The position numbers and the translations under genes were made by a program. The notes below the pieces were generated by a model. The model was not told the origin of the DNA and ran no database searches. It worked only from the letters and a program-made list of their open reading frames with translations. A DNA stretch of 64,000 bases, from NCBI RefSeq assembly GCF_010384365.1, contig NZ_CP048397.1, positions 7,073,683-7,137,682 on the forward strand, given 5' to 3'. Of the stretch, positions 27,442 to 35,939 are shown piece by piece. The DNA is from Streptomyces sp. S4.7. Its GTDB lineage: Bacteria > Actinomycetota > Actinomycetes > Streptomycetales > Streptomycetaceae. Within the stretch, counting starts at the first letter, position 1. Each line of letters begins with the position of its first letter.

Positions 27442-28242
27442 ATGTCCGCCTCACCCGCCGTCGTCCCCGCCACCCTTCCCACCCAGCTCCCTCTCCCCGC
27501 GGCCGTCCCCGACCAGCGCTACCTCGTCTCCCTCGCCCGTGACCAGGAGGACGTACGCGCCGCCCAGCGCCTGCGCCACACGGTCTTCGCCGGTGAGATG
27601 GGCGCCCTGCTCGACGGACCCGAACCCGGCCTCGACGGCGACGACTTCGACGCCCACTGCGACCACCTGCTGGTGCGCGACGCCGCGACCGGCGAGGTCG
27701 TGGGCACGTACCGGCTGCTGCCGCCGCAGGGCGCCCGTGCCGCCGGACGGCTCTACTCCGAGAGCGAGTTCGACCTCCGGCGGCTCGACCACATACGCGA
27801 CGACCTCGTGGAGGTCGGCCGCTCCTGCGTCCACCCCCTGCACCGCAACGGCGCCGTCATCGCCCTGATCTGGGCCGGGCTCGCCCGCTACATGACCCGC
27901 ACCGGCCACAACTGGATGGCCGGCTGCTGCTCCCTCCCGCTGGGCGACGGCGGCTCCCTCGCCTCGGCGACCTGGAACACCGTCAGGGACCGCAACCTCG
28001 CACCGGAGGAGTACTGGGTCACCCCGCACCGCCTCTGGACCCCGGACAGCGCCACCGTCCCGGCCGCACGCGCCGAACTCCCCGCGCTGCTCCGCGGCTA
28101 TCTGCGGCTCGGTGCCTGGGTCTGCGGCGCGCCCGCGCACGATCCGGAGTTCGGCGTCGCCGACCTGTACGTCCTGCTGTCGCTGCGCCGCACCAACCCC
28201 CGCTATCTGCGGCACTTCCTCTCGCTCGCCCCGGCGCGATGA
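27442..28242 (+). CDS. OlsB-like GNAT N-acyltransferase (ornithine lipid)
   Basis: 266 aa from ATG 27442, with AGGAG six nt upstream. The motifs RLRHTVFAGEMGA, DHLLVRDAATGEVVGTYRLL and EVGRSCVHPLHRNGAVIALIWAGLARYM are those of the OlsB/hemolysin-like acyl-ACP acyltransferases. These transfer a 3-hydroxy fatty acid to the alpha-amino group of ornithine. Its stop overlaps the start of the PlsC-type gene (ATGA), matching an olsB-olsA pair for phosphorus-free ornithine lipids. The acyl acceptor is an inference. Confidence 0.8.
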   Translation: MSASPAVVPATLPTQLPLPAAVPDQRYLVSLARDQEDVRAAQRLRHTVFAGEMGALLDGPEPGLDGDDFDAHCDHLLVRDAATGEVVGTYRLLPPQGARAAGRLYSESEFDLRRLDHIRDDLVEVGRSCVHPLHRNGAVIALIWAGLARYMTRTGHNWMAGCCSLPLGDGGSLASATWNTVRDRNLAPEEYWVTPHRLWTPDSATVPAARAELPALLRGYLRLGAWVCGAPAHDPEFGVADLYVLLSLRRTNPRYLRHFLSLAPAR

Positions 28243-29189
28243 GCGCCTGGCTGCCCACGGCGCCCTGCACGCCGCAGCTCTGCGGCCCCCGGGCGGACGC
28301 CCCGCGCCGGGGCACGTTCGCCGCGTCCGCGCGGCTGCTGGCCGGTCTCGTCGCCGTGGCCGTCGGGATCCTGCTCGTCCCGCCGGTCGCCCTGCTCGGT
28401 GCCGGGCGACGCGACCGGCTGACCAGGGGGTGGACGCGTACGGTGATCCGGGCCTTCGGGCTGCGCATCCGGACCGGCGGCGAATCTCCCGCGCCGATGT
28501 CCGGCACGCCGCTGCCTGACGTGCGGGTGTCCGGTGCGCCGGTGTCCGGCACGCAGGTCTGCGCTGCGCCGTTGCCGGACACGCCGGGCGGGGTGCTCGT
28601 CGTCGCCAACCACATCTCCTGGCTGGACATCCCGCTCGTCGCGACCCTGTTCCCGGGGCGGGTGCTGGCCAAGAGCGACATCCGGCGCTGGCCCGTCCTC
28701 GGCGCCGTCGCGGCGCGCGGCGGCACGCTCTTCGTGGAGCGCGACCGGCTCCGCGCGCTGCCGGACACCGTACGAGACGTCCGTGACGCCCTGCGCGCCG
28801 GATCCCGCGTGATCGTCTTCCCCGAGGGCAGCACCTGGTGCGGCAGGGACCAGGGACGTTTCACCGCGGCCATGTTCCAGGCCGCGCTGGACGCCGGGGT
28901 ACCCGTGCGTCCCGTACGGATCGGCTACCGCCCGCTGGGTCCCGCCGCCTTCGTCGGCGACGACCCGCTCGCCCTCTCACTGTGGCGGATCGTGCTGGCC
29001 CGCGGACTCACGGCGGAGATCGAGGTACTGCCCCTGATCCCCGCCGCGCGCCACACGGACCGCCGCTCGCTGGCCCGCGCCGCTCAGAGCGCCGTCGCCA
29101 GCGACAGCGCGAACCGCCCGGACTCGTCGGTCCACCAGTTCGTCAACTCCATCCCCGCACCGGCCAGTTCGGTGCGGACCCGGTCCTGA
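28239..29189 (+). CDS. PlsC/OlsA-type 1-acyl acyltransferase
   Basis: 316 aa. One or two hydrophobic segments (about 30-52) precede the acyltransferase motifs NHISWLD (H-x4-D) and FPEGSTW. Between RIRTGG (about 80) and GVLVVANHISW (about 117) lies a 30-residue insertion built of SG-x-P-(L/V)-x repeats, coded by imperfect DNA repeats at about 28495-28590. It is coupled to the OlsB-like gene. The last 106 nt overlap the 3' end of egtD on the other strand, and the tail after about 280 is low in conserved character. Confidence 0.82.
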   Translation: MSAWLPTAPCTPQLCGPRADAPRRGTFAASARLLAGLVAVAVGILLVPPVALLGAGRRDRLTRGWTRTVIRAFGLRIRTGGESPAPMSGTPLPDVRVSGAPVSGTQVCAAPLPDTPGGVLVVANHISWLDIPLVATLFPGRVLAKSDIRRWPVLGAVAARGGTLFVERDRLRALPDTVRDVRDALRAGSRVIVFPEGSTWCGRDQGRFTAAMFQAALDAGVPVRPVRIGYRPLGPAAFVGDDPLALSLWRIVLARGLTAEIEVLPLIPAARHTDRRSLARAAQSAVASDSANRPDSSVHQFVNSIPAPASSVRTRS

Positions 29190-30046
29190 GTGAACTTCGC
29201 CGACACTTCCGTACGCATCTCCTCGCCCGCCTCGAAGGTGACCACCAGATCCAGCTCGGGGACCTTCACGGTCAGGTCCCGGCGCGCTCTCAGCCGCATC
29301 TCGATCCACTGCTGATCACGGTCCCAGCGCGCCACATGGTCGAAGTCCGCCGGGTCGAAGTCGGCGCCCAACTCGCGGTCGACGACCGCCAAGACGTTTT
29401 TGTTGAAGGCGGCCGTCACACCTGACGCATCGTCATAGGCCCTGACCAGTACGGACTCCTCCTTCACCAGGTCCGTCCCGAGGAGCAGCGCGTCACCGGG
29501 CGCGAGCAGCGTCCGCACGGCCGCGAGGAACTCGGCGCGCTCCCCGGGGAGCAGATTGCCGATCGTCCCGCCGAGGAACGCGATCAGCAGCGGCCCCGGC
29601 ATCGCCGGCAGCTCCATGTCCTTGGTGAAGTCGGCGATCAGCGCGTGCACCTGGAGGTCCGGGCGCTCGGCGAGCAGCGAATCCGCGGCGCCGGTCAGCG
29701 CGCTCTCGCTCACGTCCACCGGTACGTAACCGCGCAGCAGCGGCAGCGCGTCGAGCAGGTGCCGGGTCTTCTCCGAGGACCCCGAGCCCAGTTCGACCAG
29801 GGTGCGTGCCCCCGTCGCCGTCGCGATCTCGGACGCGCGGGCGAGGAGGATCTCCCGCTCGGCGCGGGTCGGGTAGTACTCGTCGAGCGCGGTGATCTCC
29901 TCGAACAGCTCACTGCCCCTGGCGTCGTAGAACCACTTGGGCGGCAGGGACTTGGGGCTCCGGGTCAGCCCGTGCAGCACGTCGGCGCGCAGCGCGGCGT
30001 CGGTGGCGTCCTCGGGCAGGGTGCGGGTCAGCAGGTACGGGCTCAC
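29084..30046 (-). CDS. egtD: L-histidine N-alpha-methyltransferase EgtD
   Basis: 320 aa. Family motifs are PPKWFYDARGSELFEEIT, LDEYYPTRAE, LVELGSGSSEKTRHLL (SAM site), FLGGTIGNL and FNKN. It trimethylates histidine to hercynine, the first step of ergothioneine synthesis. The GTG start overlaps the egtC stop. It is last in the egtABCD operon. Confidence 0.93.
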   Translation of the reverse strand: MSPYLLTRTLPEDATDAALRADVLHGLTRSPKSLPPKWFYDARGSELFEEITALDEYYPTRAEREILLARASEIATATGARTLVELGSGSSEKTRHLLDALPLLRGYVPVDVSESALTGAADSLLAERPDLQVHALIADFTKDMELPAMPGPLLIAFLGGTIGNLLPGERAEFLAAVRTLLAPGDALLLGTDLVKEESVLVRAYDDASGVTAAFNKNVLAVVDRELGADFDPADFDHVARWDRDQQWIEMRLRARRDLTVKVPELDLVVTFEAGEEMRTEVSAKFTQDRVRTELAGAGMELTNWWTDESGRFALSLATAL

Positions 30047-30798
30047 GCGGGTGGCTCCTTGAGGGGGGTGAGCAGGACGTCGGCGCGGGTCGCCGCAAGC
30101 AGGGTGTGGTCGGGGACCTCGCGCCAGCGCGGATCGTCGTCGTAGGGCTCGGAGGCGACGACGGTGCCCCGGCCGGGCTCGGTGAGATACCAGAGCGTGT
30201 CGCCCCAGGCGGTCGCGGTGATCGTCGCACCGTCGGTGAGCAGCAGGTTCAGCCGGGAGCCGGGCGCCGCCCCGGCCACCTCCAGGACCGTGTCGGACAG
30301 CGCCTGGCCCATTCCGTCACCGTCCCGCAGCCGGTGCAGCACCAGCGCCCACACGAGCGCCGAGTCGGTGCGTGCGTCAAGTGACAGCAGTTCGGCGGAG
30401 GACAGGGAGGCGGCCGACGGCGCCAGGCTCGACGGCCAGCCGCGCGCCGCGCCGTTGTGGCTGAACAGCCAGGGCCCGGAGGCGAACGGCGCCGCCGCGG
30501 CCTCGCCGTCCGAACCCGATTCGGTGGCGTCCCGAACGGCCGCGAGCACCGCACCACTGCGGACCACCCTGGCCAGGTCGACCACGCTCTGATCGCCCCA
30601 GATGGGTCCGGTACGGCGGTAGCGCGCGGGCACCGGGTCGCCGTCCGCGTACCAACCGACCCCGAAACCATCGGCGTTGACCGTTCCGTACCTCTGTCTC
30701 CGCGGCTCCCAGGACTGCCGGTACAGCGCGTACTCGGGACTGATCAGCACCTCGCGCAGCCCCACCGGCGCCCCCACGTAGGCGATATGACGGCACAT
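30043..30798 (-). CDS. egtC: Ergothioneine amidohydrolase EgtC
   Basis: 251 aa class II glutamine-amidotransferase fold. It starts MCRHIAYVG, so Cys2 becomes the N-terminal nucleophile. NADGFGVGWY and FSHNGAARGW are substrate-site motifs. It removes the glutamyl group from the gamma-glutamyl hercynylcysteine sulfoxide intermediate. The ATG shares one base with the egtB stop (TGATG). Confidence 0.92.
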   Translation of the reverse strand: MCRHIAYVGAPVGLREVLISPEYALYRQSWEPRRQRYGTVNADGFGVGWYADGDPVPARYRRTGPIWGDQSVVDLARVVRSGAVLAAVRDATESGSDGEAAAAPFASGPWLFSHNGAARGWPSSLAPSAASLSSAELLSLDARTDSALVWALVLHRLRDGDGMGQALSDTVLEVAGAAPGSRLNLLLTDGATITATAWGDTLWYLTEPGRGTVVASEPYDDDPRWREVPDHTLLAATRADVLLTPLKEPPA

Positions 30799-32189
30799 CA
30801 CACAACTCCGGCGGAACGCGCGGTACGGAAACCGGCGAAGATCTGTCGGCGTACCGGCAGGTCCCAGTTGCGGAACGTGCCGCGGCACGCCACCTGGTCC
30901 ACGGCGAACGAGCCACCGCGCAACACCTTGTGCGCACCGCCGAAGAACACCTCGGAGTACTCGCGGTAGGGGAAGGCGACGAAACCCGGATAGGGCAGGA
31001 AGTCGCTCGATGTCCACTCCCACACGTCGCCGATCAACTGCCGTACGCCCAGCGGCGACGCGCCCAGCGGATAGCTTCCCGCCGGCGCCGGCCGCAGATG
31101 GCGCTGGCCGAGGTTGGCGTGCTCGGGTGTCGGGTCCCCGTCGCCCCACGGATGGCGTCGGGAGCGGCCGGTTGCCGGGTCGTGCCGGGCCGCCTTCTCC
31201 CACTCCTCCTCCGTCGGCAGCCGCCGCCCCGCCCAACGGGCGTACGCGTCCGCCTCGTACCAGCTGACGTGCAGCACCGGCTCGTCGGCGGGGACGGGCT
31301 CGACCACCCCGAACCTGCGGCGCAGCCACTGCCCGGCCTCGCGCCGCCAGAACAGTGGTGCGGCGATGGAGTGTTCCCGGATCTGCGCCCAGCCCTCCGG
31401 GGCCCACCAGCGCTCGTCCGTGTAGCCGCCGTCCTCGATGAAACGCAGGTAGTCGCCGTTGGTCACCGGCACCGTGTCCAGGTGGAACGCGGGCACCAGC
31501 CGGTGGTGCGCGGGCCGCTCGTTGTCCAGCGCCCACGGTTGGGCCGAGGTGCCCATCGTGAACTGCCCGGCCGGCACGAGGATCTCACCCGGCAGATCCG
31601 CCGCGTCGACCGGATCCGGGGCCGGGGGTTCGGGCGCCGTGAGCGCGGCGGGACCCCGGCGCAGCTGATGGGTGATCAGCATCGTCTCGTCGTGCTGCTG
31701 TTCGTGCTGCGCGATCATGCCGAAGGCGAATCCGGCGTCCAGCAGCGGACCGCCCCGCAGGGGGCTGCTGCCGAGGATGTCCATGACCCGGCCGCGGATG
31801 TCGGAGGCGTACGCGCGCGCCTCGGTCGGGGCGAGCAGCGGAAGCGTCGGACGCAGCGCCCTCGGATGCTCGAAGGCGTCGTAGACGGAGTCGATCTCGG
31901 GCCGGACAGCCTCACGGCCGCCGACCGTACGGAGCAGCCACTGCTCCTCCTGATTGCCGATGTGGGCCAGGTCCCAGACCAGCGGTGACATCAACGGCGA
32001 GTGCTGCGCGGTCAGTTCGGGCTCGTCCACGCAGGAGGTGAGGAGCGCGGTGCGTTCGCGCGCGGTGGTCAGCGCGTCGACGGCCCGCCGTCGCAGCGCG
32101 TCCACGTCCTCGACGAGGGATATCCCGCCGTCGGACCTGTCGGTGGTCCTGTCCGCGGTCTCGGCCGGTGTTCCGGCGTGCTCGGTCAT
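30798..32189 (-). CDS. egtB: Hercynine oxygenase EgtB
   Basis: 463 aa from ATG 32189 with GGAG upstream. The N-terminal DinB-like domain has HIGNQEEQW and the iron-binding HX3HXE motif in AQHEQQHDE. The C-terminal FGE-sulfatase domain (from about 205) has VPAGQFTMGTS, VSWYEADAYARWAGRRLPTEEEWEKAAR, GDVWEWTSSDF and FRNWDLPVRRQIFAGFR. It couples gamma-glutamylcysteine to hercynine with O2. Its ATG overlaps the egtA stop. Confidence 0.93.
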   Translation of the reverse strand: MTEHAGTPAETADRTTDRSDGGISLVEDVDALRRRAVDALTTARERTALLTSCVDEPELTAQHSPLMSPLVWDLAHIGNQEEQWLLRTVGGREAVRPEIDSVYDAFEHPRALRPTLPLLAPTEARAYASDIRGRVMDILGSSPLRGGPLLDAGFAFGMIAQHEQQHDETMLITHQLRRGPAALTAPEPPAPDPVDAADLPGEILVPAGQFTMGTSAQPWALDNERPAHHRLVPAFHLDTVPVTNGDYLRFIEDGGYTDERWWAPEGWAQIREHSIAAPLFWRREAGQWLRRRFGVVEPVPADEPVLHVSWYEADAYARWAGRRLPTEEEWEKAARHDPATGRSRRHPWGDGDPTPEHANLGQRHLRPAPAGSYPLGASPLGVRQLIGDVWEWTSSDFLPYPGFVAFPYREYSEVFFGGAHKVLRGGSFAVDQVACRGTFRNWDLPVRRQIFAGFRTARSAGVV

Positions 32190-33460
32190 GTGCGGAGCTC
32201 CTTCCCGGTCACGGGGACGTCCAGGTCGTCGGCGGGGCAGCGGCCCGGTACGACGTACCGCTCGTCGAAGGCCGCGACGGCCTCCTGTACGGCCTCGGTG
32301 GCACCCGTACGGGGCAGCGCCTCCCGCGCGGCGGCGAAACACTCCACGGCCGCCGCGTGCAGCTCGGGGTCGGCGAGTCCGTCGCGGGCCGCGGTGACCC
32401 AGAGCGGATTGCCCGGCGCGGGCAGGGTGCCGGCCGTCTCGGCGAGCGACTTGACGGTGCGGTACACCCTCTCGGCGGCCTCGGCGTCGTCGAACAGCGC
32501 GGTGGTCACCGCCAGCGGCACCATCCAGCCGTCGTCACCCGGCTGGGCGTCGATCATCCGCAGCTCCAGGTGGCCGCGTGGACGTACCGGCGGGAACAGG
32601 GTGGTGATGTGGTAGTCGAGGTCGGCGCGCACCGGCGGGCGCGGCAGACCCGACCGGATCCAGTCACGGAAGGTCAGGCCCTCGGGCACGTCCCAGGGGC
32701 CGTCCGCCGTCCGGACACACATCACGGGCGCGTCCAGCGCGTACGCCGCCCAGGCGCGACGCGGTTCGCGCCGCATGTCGGGCGACTTGGTGCGCGCCGG
32801 GTCCAGGTCCGTCCACAGCGCCTGCCTGGTGGATCGCCAGCCGGTGACACGGCGGGCCTGGACGGGTGAGTTGGCGAACGCGGCCACCAGCACCGCGCCC
32901 AGCAGATGGGCGAGCTGCCAGCGCCTGCCGTAGCCGAGCGGGCCCGGCTCCTCGGTGCCCGCGTCGAGGCAGACCTGGATGGAGGCGGAGGAACGCATCA
33001 TGGCGCGGCCCGAGGGGCCGATCCGGTCGAGGTAGGTCTCCATCGCGTCGTACCGCGGCTCCTGGAGGAGCCTGCCCGGTGAGTGCCACGGATCCTGTCC
33101 GAGGCCGGTGAGCGTGAGACCGGCCGTACGCAGTGCGCGGCGTACGGCGGCGAGGTCCGCCGCGGTGGAGTCGACACACTCCATCAGGGAGGTCGCGGGG
33201 GCCGAGCTGAGCTCCAGCTGGCCACCCGGTTCGAACGTCAGCGCCGATCGCAGGGGGAGGTCCCGCAGGCCGCCGAAGGCCTTGTCGAGACGCGCGGTCC
33301 GAACGGGCAGTTCGGGGTCGTACAGATCGTGAACGAGCCATTCCAGTTCAACACCGACGATGCGGGGCGGCCCTGTCTTGAAACATATGCCGCGCAGCAG
33401 CGCCTCGGCGTCGTCCTCGTTGAGAGACGGGCCCTCAGCTGCGATTTCCTCCGACGACAT
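32186..33460 (-). CDS. egtA: Glutamate-cysteine ligase EgtA
   Basis: 424 aa from ATG 33460, preceded by AGGAGGAG. Motifs GVELEWLVHD, FEPGGQLELSSAP, MRSSASIQVCLDAG and HLELRMIDAQP are those of the GCS2-type glutamate-cysteine ligases. It makes gamma-glutamylcysteine for EgtB. It is first in the operon; the 154-nt gap to the divergent PARG-like gene should hold the operon promoter. Confidence 0.92.
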   Translation of the reverse strand: MSSEEIAAEGPSLNEDDAEALLRGICFKTGPPRIVGVELEWLVHDLYDPELPVRTARLDKAFGGLRDLPLRSALTFEPGGQLELSSAPATSLMECVDSTAADLAAVRRALRTAGLTLTGLGQDPWHSPGRLLQEPRYDAMETYLDRIGPSGRAMMRSSASIQVCLDAGTEEPGPLGYGRRWQLAHLLGAVLVAAFANSPVQARRVTGWRSTRQALWTDLDPARTKSPDMRREPRRAWAAYALDAPVMCVRTADGPWDVPEGLTFRDWIRSGLPRPPVRADLDYHITTLFPPVRPRGHLELRMIDAQPGDDGWMVPLAVTTALFDDAEAAERVYRTVKSLAETAGTLPAPGNPLWVTAARDGLADPELHAAAVECFAAAREALPRTGATEAVQEAVAAFDERYVVPGRCPADDLDVPVTGKELRT

Positions 33461-33614
33461 GGTCGGCTCCTCCTGTCGAAGACCGTGACCGGTCCCCGTC
33501 CCGGGGTCCGGGGCGGAGCGCTTTGTCCAACCTAAGGCCACTCCCGCCGCTCCGCACAAGAGTGCCCCTCCGGGTCGAAAACATGGTTGCTTCGGGCGTG
33601 TTTCCTGACGCACG

Positions 33615-34577
33615 ATGCCTGTCATGAGCGCACGGCTGCGGGGGATCGCGAAGCACACCGAGGAGATCGTCGAGGCGGGCGGATACCACGCCGAGGACGG
33701 GCGCCGGGTGCCGCTCGCCGCGCTGCTGGAGGCCGCCGCCGAAGGCACCCGGCTGTACGGCCCGGAGCCCGTGCCGGTGACCCCGGACACCTCCCGTACG
33801 ACATCCATCGAGGTCACGGGCGAGAGCAGCCTCCAGGCCGCCCGCCGGATGACATCCTCCTCGGCGGGCCCCGTGGCCGTCCTGAACTTCGCCTCCGCGC
33901 GCAACCCGGGCGGCGGCTACCTGAACGGAGCACAGGCCCAGGAAGAGGCACTGTGCCGGGCCTCCGCCCTCTACGTCACCCTGCTGAGGGCCCCCGACTA
34001 CTACGCGCACCACCGGGCCGAGCGCAGCCCCTTCTACAGCGACCGCGTGATCCACTCGCCCGGCGTACCGGTCTTCCGCGACGACCGGGGCCGGCTGCTG
34101 GACACACCGTTCACCGTCGGTTTCCTCACCTCGCCCGCCCCGAACGCCGGGATCGTCGCGCGCGACCACCCGCAGGAGAGCCATCGTGTTCCGGCCGCCC
34201 TCGCCTCCCGCGCCGAACGGGTCCTGGAGGTGGCGGTGGCGGGCGGCTACCGGCGGCTGGTGCTCGGGGCGTGGGGCTGCGGGGTCTTCCGCAACGACCC
34301 GGCGAGGGTGGCCGGCGCGTTCCGGGCGCTGCTGGTCGGGCCGTCGCGGGAGGGGGCCGAGACGGGCGCGGGGGAGCCGGCGGGCGCGGGCGCGGGCCGG
34401 TTCGCCGGGCACTTCGACGAGGTCGTGTTCGCGGTGCTGGACCGGACGGCCGATTCGGCCACCCTGGCCGCCTTCCGCCGGACGTTCGCCGACGTCTCCC
34501 CGGGAACCGGCCCCGTCGCCCCGTCGGACACCGGCCCCGGCTCCCGTTCCGGCACGGTGGCTCAGCGCCAGCCGTAA
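33615..34577 (+). CDS. PARG-like ADP-ribose glycohydrolase (TIGR02452 family)
   Basis: 320 aa. The microbial PARG signature GGG-x(n)-QEE is present as NPGGGYLNGAQAQEEALCR (about 97-115). VLGAWGCGVFRNDP is the phosphate-binding loop of the macrodomain-like fold. The enzyme is expected to remove ADP-ribose polymers or units from proteins. The start may be ATG 33615 or 33624. The C-terminal ~40 residues are low-complexity, and the last 16 nt overlap the MazF-like gene in antisense. Confidence 0.85.
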   Translation: MPVMSARLRGIAKHTEEIVEAGGYHAEDGRRVPLAALLEAAAEGTRLYGPEPVPVTPDTSRTTSIEVTGESSLQAARRMTSSSAGPVAVLNFASARNPGGGYLNGAQAQEEALCRASALYVTLLRAPDYYAHHRAERSPFYSDRVIHSPGVPVFRDDRGRLLDTPFTVGFLTSPAPNAGIVARDHPQESHRVPAALASRAERVLEVAVAGGYRRLVLGAWGCGVFRNDPARVAGAFRALLVGPSREGAETGAGEPAGAGAGRFAGHFDEVVFAVLDRTADSATLAAFRRTFADVSPGTGPVAPSDTGPGSRSGTVAQRQP

Positions 34578-35035
34578 CGCTCCCGCAGCCGCCCCACGAC
34601 CCGGTTGAACCGTCCCCGGTCCAGTGCGCACGCCTCACGCCGCATGCCCGCGTCGTGGATCCGCAGCACCCGGTCCAGATCGACCCACGACTCACGCCCT
34701 TGCCGGTCCCACGGTCCCACCCCGATCGGCACCCACTCATGGTCGCGGTCGTGCCGCTTGCTGGAGAGCTGCACGGCGAGCAGCGTCCCGGCCGGTTCGC
34801 GGGCCACCACGAGCACCGGCCGGTCCTTGCCGCGCCCGTCGTTCTCCTCGTACGGCACCCAGGTCCAGACGATCTCGCCGGGGTCGGGGTCGCCGTCCCT
34901 GTCGGGGGCGTACGAGGTGCGTACGGGCCCGACGTCACGGGGTTCGGCCTCGGTGGTGGCCGAGGGACCGCTCCGGCCGGGGAGTTCGGCCTCGGGGGAG
35001 TGACCGGCGGCGCCGGATTCGGTGAAGGGCTTCAT
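34562..35035 (-). CDS. PemK/MazF-family protein
   Basis: 157 aa from ATG 35035. After a ~45-residue disordered start, the CcdB/PemK barrel begins at PGEIVWTWVPYEENDGRGKDRPVLVV, with a second block LAVQLSSKRHD. The fold belongs to MazF-type endoribonucleases. No antitoxin-sized gene is next to it, and the long N-terminus is unlike classical toxins, so it may be a domesticated family member. It is convergent with the PARG-like gene. Confidence 0.72.
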   Translation of the reverse strand: MKPFTESGAAGHSPEAELPGRSGPSATTEAEPRDVGPVRTSYAPDRDGDPDPGEIVWTWVPYEENDGRGKDRPVLVVAREPAGTLLAVQLSSKRHDRDHEWVPIGVGPWDRQGRESWVDLDRVLRIHDAGMRREACALDRGRFNRVVGRLRERYGWR

Positions 35036-35129
35036 CCGACCGAAGGTAGAGCGTCGGCGCCGCCGACCGCCGAGCGGGGCGGCCCGGAACCGTTTTCGGA
35101 CGCGCGCCCCGCCCCGCTCGCGCCCGGTG

Positions 35130-35837
35130 TCAGACCCAGCCCTCCAGCGCGGCCATGAACGCGTCGAAATCGTCACGGTGCGCGGTGTGCCCCGCGCCCT
35201 TGACCGTACGGACCTCGAAACCCCGCGCCCGCAGTTCCACGACGTCGGCGGGCGAGACCATCGGGCTCGGATCGGCGGTCGTCACCAGCGAGGGGACCAC
35301 CGGCCGGGCGGGCCGCAGGCCCGCGCCGAAGGCCGGGGCGATGCCGTACGCCGTCCCCTCGTCCCACACGGCGAGGCTCGCCACCTCAAGGTCCACGTCC
35401 ACGTCCTCCCACCGCGGGTTGAGCGCGGATATCTCCTCGCGCGAGAGCGTCTTGCCCGCCGCCAGCCGCGCGGGCCCCTCGCTCCCTGCGGCGCCCGCCG
35501 CCGGACCCGGCAGATGCCACGCCGGGTCGCAGTAGACCGCGCGTCGCGGCGCCAGGCGCTCCACCGCGAGCGCGAGGGCCATCCCGCCCAGCGAGTGACC
35601 GATCGCCACCTCCGCGCCGGTGGGCAACGTCTCCACGAGGTCGTCGGCGAAGTCCCCCGGCCCGTAAGGGCCTCGGCCGCTCGCGCCGTGACCGCGCAGA
35701 TCGACGGCGATCACGCGCAGTCCGCGCGCGGCCAGCTCGGGGCCCACCCGCCGCCAGGTGCGGTGGTCGGCCATGATGCCGTGGACCAGGAGCGCGACGC
35801 GGTCGCCGTCGCCCCAGGTGTGGGTGTGCAGTCGCAA
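35130..35837 (-). CDS. Alpha/beta-hydrolase
   Basis: 235 aa from a TTG start at 35837, which has AAAGGGA six nt upstream. The fold motifs are LLVHGIMADHRTW (oxyanion region), GHSLGGMAL (nucleophile Ser in G-x-S-x-G) and GAGHTAHRDDF (catalytic His). The substrate is unknown. It is divergent from the LacI gene, which may control it. Confidence 0.83.
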   Translation of the reverse strand: MRLHTHTWGDGDRVALLVHGIMADHRTWRRVGPELAARGLRVIAVDLRGHGASGRGPYGPGDFADDLVETLPTGAEVAIGHSLGGMALALAVERLAPRRAVYCDPAWHLPGPAAGAAGSEGPARLAAGKTLSREEISALNPRWEDVDVDLEVASLAVWDEGTAYGIAPAFGAGLRPARPVVPSLVTTADPSPMVSPADVVELRARGFEVRTVKGAGHTAHRDDFDAFMAALEGWV

Positions 35838-35844
35838 GACAATC

Positions 35845-35859
35845 CCTTTCTTGAAAAGG
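35845..35859. promoter_or_regulatory. Short inverted repeat in the hydrolase/lacI gap
   Basis: CCTTTCTTGAAAAGG has 5-bp arms (CCTTT/AAAGG) and lies 8 nt upstream of the hydrolase start codon, overlapping its ribosome-binding site. It could be an operator; the evidence is weak. Confidence 0.25.
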
Positions 35860-35939
35860 TGAGTTGAGGGACGCGTTTCAGGTGCGACGACCGAGCGGGA
35901 CGACAGGCCGCGAAGTCTCCCGGCGAGCCGTCTGGAAAG

